Shown one piece after another: positions 58,218 through 64,000 of a stretch of 64,000 nt of DNA. The stretch is taken from assembly GCF_018332695.1 (NCBI RefSeq), contig NZ_BOQN01000049.1, forward strand, positions 124,001-188,000, given 5' to 3'. The position numbers were made by a program, and so were the translations under genes. This DNA comes from Paractinoplanes toevensis (GTDB lineage: Bacteria; Actinomycetota; Actinomycetes; Mycobacteriales; Micromonosporaceae). The stretch's first letter is position 1, and every line of letters begins with the position of its first letter. The notes beneath the pieces are model-generated. The model saw only the letters and a list, made by a program, of their open reading frames with translations. It did not search any database and had not been told where the DNA came from.

Positions 58218-61076
58218 GTGGACAGCGCGCTCAGCTCTCCGATTCTCGTCGGGCGGGACGACCTGGTGGCGCTCGCCTCGCGTCGGCTCACCGCGGCCGG
58301 GCAGGGGAGCGGGGAACTGCTGTTCCTGGCGGGCGAGGCCGGGATCGGCAAGACCCGGCTGCTGTCCGAGATCGTCCGGCGCGCGTCCGGTTTCACCGTG
58401 CTGGGCGCGGGGGCGTCACCCGGCGACGCCGAGGTGGCCGGTGCGGTTCTGACCGATCTCGGCGCCGAGATGGGGCGCAACCCGGCCACCGCGTCCGCCG
58501 GTGCGGGCGTTTCCCGGCGGCTGCGCGAGTTCGTCGACGGCGACGCCGACCGGCAGCGGCGGTTGCTGGTGGCCGACCTGACCGAGCTGATCGCGGCCGC
58601 CGTTTCCGGGCCGCTGCTGATCACCCTCGAGGACCTGCACTGGGCCGACGACCTGACGCTGGACGTGCTGGCCCGGCTGGGCCGGCGGGCGTCGGACCTG
58701 CCGCTGCTGCTGGTCGGGACGTACCGCAGCGACGAGCTCTACCCGCGGGTTCCGATGCGCGCCTGGCGCACCCGGCTGCTGACCCAGCGGCACGCCGAAG
58801 AGGTGCGGCTGACCCGGCTCAGCCTGGCCGACACGGCGGCCATGGCTGCGGCCATCGCGGGCGGCTCGCTGCCCGGATCGGTGACCGGTGACGTGTTCGT
58901 GCGCAGCGACGGGATCCCGCTGCACGTCGAGGAATTCCTGGCCTCCCGGGACAGCCTGCCGGACACCCTGGCCGACGCCGTCCTGGCCCGGGCGTTCGCG
59001 CTGTCCGCACCGTCCCGGCGGCTGGCCGAGGTCGCCTCGGTGCTGGGCCGGTCGTTCGATCTCGACCTGCTGACCGCCATCACCGGGGACGGGCCGGATG
59101 TCGTCGACGACGGACTGCGGGAACTCAGCGAACGATTCTTCGTGCAGGCGCACCCGGACCGGTCGACCTTCGACTTCCGGCACGCGCTGATCCGCGACGC
59201 GCTCTACGCCGATCTGTCCCCGCACCGGCGGCGCGAACTGCACGCGCGGGCCGCGGCCGCCGCGGTGGAAGCGGGCTTTCCCGCCGCCTTCGTGAGCGAC
59301 CAGTACGAACGGGCGGCGCTCGCCGGGCCCGCCTTCGACTACGCGATGTCGGCCGCCGCGGCCGCCGTGGAGATGTCGGCCCATCGGGAAGCGGCGGAAC
59401 TCTACCGGCGTGCCCAGCGGACCGCCCCCGGGGCGCTGCCGGTGGAATCCCGCGCCGGCCTGCTCACCGCGCTCGCCGGCGAACTGGCCGCCGTCGACGA
59501 CAACGCGGCGGCCGCCGCCTGCTACGAGGAGGCCTACCGGCTGCGGCTGAAACTCGACGATCGGCTGGCCGCCGCCACCCTCGTACCGGAATGGGTGGCG
59601 GTCCGGCACCAACTCGGCGCCGGCCTCGACGAACGGGCCGCGGCGCTGCGCGGCGCGCTGCCGCTGATCGCATTCCGCACCGATTCCCGAGCCCAGGAGG
59701 CGCGGGCCAACATCCACGCCGCGCTGGCCGCCGCCTACATGCTGGACCGGCGGCTGGGCGAGGCGATCGAGGACGGGGAATTCGCCCGGTCCATCGCGGT
59801 CGAGGACTGCGACCGGGCCATGCGCTGCAACCTCGACGCGACCCTCGGCGCCGTCTTTCTTTTCGCGGGGCGGCTCGCCGAGGGCCGCGAACTGCTCGAG
59901 AACTCCATCGCCCGGGCGCAGGGCTGGCGATTCGAGGGGCAGACCGCCCGCGGCTACCGGATGCTCGGATCCAGCATGTCGGTGCTCGTCGAATACGAGA
60001 TGGCCCAGAAATGGCTGCCGGAGGGAATCGCGTACGCCGAACGGGTCGAACAGATCAACGACCGTAACTACCTGAGCGCCCACCTCGGCCACGTCCGGTG
60101 GGCCACCGGCGACTGGGCGGGTGCCGAGGCGGCCGCCCGGCAGGCCCTCGCCGACGGCGGCGGGATCACCACCCGGATCACCGCACTGCATGTCCTCGGA
60201 TACCTCGCGATGGGCCGGGGCGCGCACGCCACCGCGGTCGACCACCTCGGCGAGGCCGCGTCCCTCGGCTCCGGCATGCGGGAACTGCAACGGGTGTCCC
60301 CGGCCTGGTGGGGCCTGGCCGAGGTGGCGCTGCTGGGCGGGGACCTCGCCACCGCGGTGCGGCGCTGCGAGGAGGGATTCGAGGCGTCGGCCCGGGTCCG
60401 GGACGCCGCCTACCTGTTCCCCTACGTGCTCACCGGGGTGCGGGCCCACCTGGCGCAGTCCGGTCCGACCGCCGCCCGCGAATGGCTCGGCCGGGCCGCG
60501 GAACTCCTCGACGAACGCGGCATACCCGGCACCCTCGGCGCTGTCCCGCACGCCCGCGGCCTCATCCACCTGCACGAGGGCCAGACCGGCAAGGCACGCG
60601 CGGAACTGGCCGAGGCCGCGGAGTTCTGGGCCGGCCGATCCCGCTTCTGGGAGGGGACGGCCGCGCTGGTCGATCAGGCGCGGTGCGCTGCGCGCAGCCG
60701 CCGGGCCGGGGACGCGGCCGGATTCATGGCGGCAGCCCGAGACGCGTACGGGCGGGTAGGCGCACCGATCCCCGGTTATCTGTCGTCACCGGACGATGCG
60801 GCCACGCCGGCGCCCAACCGGTCGCCCGCCCCATCGCCGCACGCAGCGTCGCCGTACGCAGCGTCGCCGTACGCGCCGTCGCTGAACGCGCCGTCGCTGT
60901 CCGCCCGGGAGCTGGAGGTCGCCCGGCTCGTCGCGGCCGGCCTGACCAACCGGGAGATCGCCGGGAAGCTGGTGATCGCGCCCAAGACGGCGGCCGCGCA
61001 CGTCGAGCACATCCGCACCAAACTCGGCGTTTCCCGTCGCGCGCAGATCGCCGCTTGGGTGGCCACCCTCGGCTGA
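58218..61076 (+). CDS. LAL/MalT-type LuxR-family ATP-dependent regulator
   Basis: This 952-residue regulator has an N-terminal STAND-like ATPase with Walker A GEAGIGKT (about 41-48) and Walker B LLITLEDLHWAD (about 134-145). A long helical TPR-like sensor region (about 370-830) follows, then a low-complexity linker of ASPYA/APSL repeats (about 873-893) and a C-terminal LuxR HTH (LSARELEVARLVAAGLTNRE, about 893-912). LAL proteins integrate an inducer with ATP state and activate degradative or antibiotic genes. The start is GTG 58218. No obvious target operon adjoins, apart from the divergent DUF4242 gene. Confidence 0.9.
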   Translation: MDSALSSPILVGRDDLVALASRRLTAAGQGSGELLFLAGEAGIGKTRLLSEIVRRASGFTVLGAGASPGDAEVAGAVLTDLGAEMGRNPATASAGAGVSRRLREFVDGDADRQRRLLVADLTELIAAAVSGPLLITLEDLHWADDLTLDVLARLGRRASDLPLLLVGTYRSDELYPRVPMRAWRTRLLTQRHAEEVRLTRLSLADTAAMAAAIAGGSLPGSVTGDVFVRSDGIPLHVEEFLASRDSLPDTLADAVLARAFALSAPSRRLAEVASVLGRSFDLDLLTAITGDGPDVVDDGLRELSERFFVQAHPDRSTFDFRHALIRDALYADLSPHRRRELHARAAAAAVEAGFPAAFVSDQYERAALAGPAFDYAMSAAAAAVEMSAHREAAELYRRAQRTAPGALPVESRAGLLTALAGELAAVDDNAAAAACYEEAYRLRLKLDDRLAAATLVPEWVAVRHQLGAGLDERAAALRGALPLIAFRTDSRAQEARANIHAALAAAYMLDRRLGEAIEDGEFARSIAVEDCDRAMRCNLDATLGAVFLFAGRLAEGRELLENSIARAQGWRFEGQTARGYRMLGSSMSVLVEYEMAQKWLPEGIAYAERVEQINDRNYLSAHLGHVRWATGDWAGAEAAARQALADGGGITTRITALHVLGYLAMGRGAHATAVDHLGEAASLGSGMRELQRVSPAWWGLAEVALLGGDLATAVRRCEEGFEASARVRDAAYLFPYVLTGVRAHLAQSGPTAAREWLGRAAELLDERGIPGTLGAVPHARGLIHLHEGQTGKARAELAEAAEFWAGRSRFWEGTAALVDQARCAARSRRAGDAAGFMAAARDAYGRVGAPIPGYLSSPDDAATPAPNRSPAPSPHAASPYAASPYAPSLNAPSLSARELEVARLVAAGLTNREIAGKLVIAPKTAAAHVEHIRTKLGVSRRAQIAAWVATLG

Positions 61077-61184
61077 ACCGCCACTCTTGGGTGACCGCCC
61101 CGGCTGATCCCCAGTCTTAATTCGATCGGGGTACGTCAAACGGGCCATAGCTGGTGATCGATCAACCTGGCGACAATCGTTACC

Positions 61185-62930
61185 ATGACCGCCCCCGGCA
61201 ACTCAGCACTGCTCCTGACCCTGCTGGCCGTCTTCGTGGCCTGTTGCGGCTACGCCGCCGGCCGAATTCACCAGCGGCGCCAGACGGAGGACGACCGCGA
61301 GGAGGCCTACCGCGACGGCTACGAGACAGGCACCCGAAGCGTCTTCAGCGTCGCGGCCCGCATGATCGCCCCACGCCGAGCAGCCCGCGCGTCCGCCCAG
61401 GTGACACCCGCGGTGGACATGCCCGCACCCGCCGAGCCGTCCGCCGCCGCCCCCGGCCTGCCTGCCGACAGCCGGTCGGTCGCCGGGTTGTCCGCCAGCG
61501 GGTCGCCGGTCGCCGGGTCGCCGGTCGGTGGGTTGTCCGCCAGCGGATCGCCTGTCACCGGGCTGTCGGTCGCCGGGTCGGCCGTCGGCGGGCTGTCCGC
61601 TTCGGAGTCGGTCCGCGATCTGCCCGGGGCCGGCGACTCGGCCGGCCGGCTCGCGCCGCCGGAGCCGATCGCGTCTTGCGCGCAGTTCCCGGCCGACCCG
61701 CGCGACGTGGGTGGACAGCCGGCCTTGCTGCGACGGGCGGGCGTGCCGGGCGCCCAGCCGCCCGCTCAGCCGATCCCGATTCCCCCGGTGCCGGCCCCGG
61801 CGATCCCGGCGTCCCGTATGCCGATGGCTTCGGAGACCGACGAGACCTCGCTCGGATTCCCGGTCCCGCCGGCCCCCTCACCCCGGGTGATCGCCGAACC
61901 CGCGGCCGTCGGCGGGGTGGTCTACCGACCGTTCCCCGACCCGCGAGCGCCGCTCGACGCCGTGCTGCCATCGGACGAGGGCACCCACCACCCCATCCCT
62001 GCCGCTTTCGGCCCAAGCCGGATGCCGCGCTCAGCGCCGATTCCGTCGAGCAACGCCCCCGACCCGACGGCCCCGACCTCGTCGGGCACCGTCGCCGGCC
62101 CGGCCGCAGCGGTCCCCTCGGAGAGGGTTTCCAGCACGCCCGCCTCTGCGGCGCCGATCGTGTCCGCAGGTGCTTTTGGCCGGCACAGCCCGCCAGCGCC
62201 GGCAGCCGCGGGGAGCATGTCGGGCCCCGAAGACGATGCGGCGGATCTGGGTTTCTCGGAGCCGGGAGCTTCGTCCACTGTGCGGCCGGGCGCCGACCGG
62301 AGTGTGCACGATCACAGATCAACTCGGATGCGGCGGTCGTCCTGGGCGTTCGCCACCGGCTCGGAAGCCGACCAGCCCGAGCCGGCCGGCGGGGTGGATG
62401 AGCCCGCGCCGAGGCGATCGAGGGTCGCCTCCCACGCGGCGAAGACCGGTGCTGTGCGGCCGACCGGCGGCACACCCTCCGCCGACGCCGTAGCCACCCC
62501 GCCGCCGTTCCTGGGAATGCCGGGACCGGCGAGCGGAATGCCGGACGCGTTCGCCGGCCCTCCCGACACAGCTGGCCTTCCGGGTGCGGCGGGGGTTCAC
62601 GGCGCCGAGCGTGGTCCGGGTGCGGCGGGGGTTCACGGTGCGGAGCGTGGTCCGGGTGCGGCGGGGGTTCACGGTGCGGAGCGTGGTCCCGGTGTCGCCG
62701 GCGTTCACGGCACTGGCGGCGTTCCCGATGGTGCGGGTGAGGACGTCGGAATGCTGGTCGAGTCCTCAACAGAATCCACCGGGCGGCATACCGTGCCGGA
62801 CGAACTGGTGCAGGCCACGACCTACCGGCTGCCGGCCGACCGGATTTTCCGGGCCAAGGTGCCGGAACCGGTCGCGCTGCCGGAGGAGCCCACCACCCGG
62901 CTCGGCGTGCCGAAGCCTCGGCAGTCCTGA
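61185..62930 (+). CDS. Repeat-rich, single-pass membrane protein of low complexity
   Basis: The protein has 581 residues. One N-terminal transmembrane helix (about 8-26) is followed by a charged segment (RIHQRRQTEDDREEAYRDGY) and then over 450 residues rich in Pro, Ala, Gly and Ser without predicted globular structure. Two repeat blocks are visible: GLSASGSPV-type repeats (about residues 100-140) and a 12-residue tandem, GAAGVHGAERGP, repeated three times and once more in degenerate form (about 467-514). No domain is recognised. No ribosome-binding site is evident before the ATG. It could be a membrane-tethered intracellular scaffold. GC bias and frame support translation. Confidence 0.62.
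   Translation: MTAPGNSALLLTLLAVFVACCGYAAGRIHQRRQTEDDREEAYRDGYETGTRSVFSVAARMIAPRRAARASAQVTPAVDMPAPAEPSAAAPGLPADSRSVAGLSASGSPVAGSPVGGLSASGSPVTGLSVAGSAVGGLSASESVRDLPGAGDSAGRLAPPEPIASCAQFPADPRDVGGQPALLRRAGVPGAQPPAQPIPIPPVPAPAIPASRMPMASETDETSLGFPVPPAPSPRVIAEPAAVGGVVYRPFPDPRAPLDAVLPSDEGTHHPIPAAFGPSRMPRSAPIPSSNAPDPTAPTSSGTVAGPAAAVPSERVSSTPASAAPIVSAGAFGRHSPPAPAAAGSMSGPEDDAADLGFSEPGASSTVRPGADRSVHDHRSTRMRRSSWAFATGSEADQPEPAGGVDEPAPRRSRVASHAAKTGAVRPTGGTPSADAVATPPPFLGMPGPASGMPDAFAGPPDTAGLPGAAGVHGAERGPGAAGVHGAERGPGAAGVHGAERGPGVAGVHGTGGVPDGAGEDVGMLVESSTESTGRHTVPDELVQATTYRLPADRIFRAKVPEPVALPEEPTTRLGVPKPRQS
62584..62727 (+). repeat. 36-base tandem repeat, three good copies and one degenerate copy
   Basis: Units begin at 62584, 62620 and 62656 with GTGCGGCGGGGGTTCACGG and run 36 bases each; a fourth, degenerate unit follows at 62692. 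The unit length is a multiple of three, so copy-number change would keep the reading frame of the host gene. Confidence 0.8.
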
Positions 62931-62971
62931 CGCGGCGCGGAAGTGTCGTACCCCCGGCGTACGTTCTCGGC

Positions 62972-63319
62972 ATGGTCACCGTCGACGACGTGCGCCGGGT
63001 GTGTCGTGATCTGCCGCGCAGCTCGGAACATCTGATTCACGATCGGGTCAAGTTTCGCGTGGGCTCGATCGTCTATGTTGCCTTTTCCCGCGACGAGACG
63101 GTGATGGGGTTCGGCTTCCCCAAGGAGGAGCGGGCCGCGCTGGTGGCGGCCGAGCCGCATCTGTTCCATCTGCCGCGCGAGTCCGACCTGCGGTTCAACT
63201 GGGTGCAGGTGTGGCTGTCCGAGCTGGACGAGGAGCGGATGACCGAGTTGGTCCTGGACGCCTGGCGGATGGTTGTGCCCAAACGGGTCTGGTCGGCTTA
63301 CCTCCCGCGCCTGGCCTAG
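62972..63319 (+). CDS. MmcQ/YjbR-family protein
   Basis: This 115-residue protein has the YjbR double-wing fold. It shows VTVDDVRRVCRDLPRSSEH (about 2-20), VKFRVGSIVYVAFSRDE, GFGFPKEERAALVAA, and a final LVLDAWRMVVPKRVWSAYL. The fold resembles DNA-binding domains, but the group's function is not established. It is a single gene 41 bases after the repeat-rich gene, so co-transcription is possible. The start is ATG 62972. Confidence 0.85.
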   Translation: MVTVDDVRRVCRDLPRSSEHLIHDRVKFRVGSIVYVAFSRDETVMGFGFPKEERAALVAAEPHLFHLPRESDLRFNWVQVWLSELDEERMTELVLDAWRMVVPKRVWSAYLPRLA

Positions 63320-63442
63320 CGATTCCGAACGAGGGAAGTTCTACCGCCATCGTGTCAACTAATCCGTTTGGATATTGGCGCGGCCCCGGTGACCCGCGAC
63401 CCTGATCAAACGATGTTCCGGGCACCACCCCCAGGGGAGAAG

Positions 63443-63994
63443 ATGAAGCGCCTCAGCGCATTCGCCGTTGTCTCGTTCGCTGCCGTCGTCGTGCTCAGCG
63501 GCTGCGGCATTCTCGACAAGAAGACCGACGGCAACTCGGCCTCGGCCGCCGGCGCCCCCACCGGCGATGCCGCCCAGCCGACGCCCACCGCCTCCGCGGT
63601 GAGCGGTGTCGGCTCGGCGAAGGACGCCGGCGACCTGCCCGACCCGTGCACGCTGCTCAGCAAGGCCGAGGTCGTCGAGCTGACCGGCCGCAAGATCACC
63701 CAGATCGACGAGGACGGCGCCCAGCCGAGCGACACCACCCGCTTCTGCCAGTGGCAGCAGGACAGCGGCCAGCTGGCCGTCTTCATCGCCCGCACCACCG
63801 AGGAAGAGTTCAAGACCACCATCGCCGACGCCCAGCCGGTCGACGGCGTGGGCGAGGACGCCTTCGAGCTGGCCGGCCACCTCTACGTCCTTTACGGCAC
63901 GGTCCAGGTCGACGTCTACTCGCGCGGCGCCTCGGACGACCAGAATCTGACCGACTCCAAAGAGGTCGCCGACAAGGTGATCCCTCGCATCTGA
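63443..63994 (+). CDS. DUF3558-like lipoprotein
   Basis: This 183-residue lipoprotein has a signal peptide with lipobox LSGC (Cys21), a disordered Ala/Gly/Pro linker (about 30-65), then a DUF3558-like domain: DLPDPCTLLSKAEVVELTGR (about 68-87), FCQWQQDSGQLAVFIARTT and VDGVGEDAFELAGHLYVLYG. The two Cys residues probably form a disulfide, as in the family. DUF3558 lipoproteins are cell-surface proteins of actinobacteria without a settled function. GGGGAGAAG lies just upstream of ATG 63443. The gene is complete and ends a few bases before the window does. Confidence 0.82.
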   Translation: MKRLSAFAVVSFAAVVVLSGCGILDKKTDGNSASAAGAPTGDAAQPTPTASAVSGVGSAKDAGDLPDPCTLLSKAEVVELTGRKITQIDEDGAQPSDTTRFCQWQQDSGQLAVFIARTTEEEFKTTIADAQPVDGVGEDAFELAGHLYVLYGTVQVDVYSRGASDDQNLTDSKEVADKVIPRI

Positions 63995-64000
63995 CGCGCG

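Noticed and set aside
58416..60575. 719-residue open frame on the minus strand
   Set aside because: Antisense to the LAL regulator, which has Walker and LuxR motifs; shadow of third-position GC.
62584..62727. CRISPR-like regular repeats
   Set aside because: The 36-base units are directly tandem without spacers and lie in frame within a coding sequence.

Overview
The window is high-GC actinobacterial DNA with G/C-rich third codon positions, many GTG starts and many ATGA/GTGA stop-start overlaps. It carries F420-dependent enzyme families (an LLM oxidoreductase and a PPOX protein), secreted glycoside hydrolases, four LacI-family regulators, a MalT/LAL-type regulator and a DUF3558 lipoprotein. 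This fits a filamentous, soil-living actinomycete, possibly Micromonosporaceae (Actinoplanes-like). That placement is an inference from gene content, not a search result. I see no tRNA, rRNA, CRISPR array, insertion sequence or phage gene.

Layout. 1-8.5 kb: the end of an unknown gene, an F420 oxidoreductase and a complete Dpp/Opp-type ABC importer operon ending in a membrane-anchored CBM6 protein. 8.5-19 kb: Hsp20, a secreted S53 protease, a sugar isomerase/dehydrogenase pair with a divergent LacI regulator and twin operators, dinB behind a clean SOS box, an ECF42-type sigma factor with its DGPF partner and a divergent SnoaL-like gene, and a TetR/SDR pair. 19-28.7 kb: a LacI regulator with a two-gene secreted glucan-degrading operon (GH16 and DUF1996, both with F5/8C modules), an MFS exporter, and a GGDEF/EAL protein coupled to a PLP decarboxylase. 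28.8-38 kb: two large secreted GH92 alpha-mannosidases flanking about 1 kb of decayed genes. 39-41.7 kb: a tight four-gene operon of unknown function (two related small proteins, an AAA+ ATPase, a membrane protein). 42-52 kb: a kinase, an M1 peptidase with an inserted domain, a LacI regulator, a two-component system, a SMI1/KNR4 protein, a LigD-type polymerase, a HAD phosphatase, a WYL regulator and an epoxide hydrolase. 52-56.7 kb: a MalEFG-type sugar importer with its LacI regulator. 56.8-64 kb: a Tat-exported intradiol dioxygenase, a nickel-binding-like protein, a LAL regulator, a repeat-rich membrane protein, an MmcQ/YjbR protein and a lipoprotein.

How the parts connect. A nearly identical palindrome (consensus TTGACAWCGWTGTCAA) lies upstream of both GH92 mannosidases and of the sugar importer next to the LacI regulator at 55.7-56.7 kb. 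This suggests a mannoside (N-glycan or mannan) utilisation regulon spread over 28 kb. A second LacI-type motif family (AGCGCT core) surrounds the glucan-degrading cluster and also lies ahead of the Dpp-type importer, whose last gene encodes a carbohydrate-binding protein. A mirrored ECF42-like promoter appears to drive the sigma-factor operon and its divergent neighbour. The best candidate for an undescribed system is the operon at 39.0-41.7 kb.
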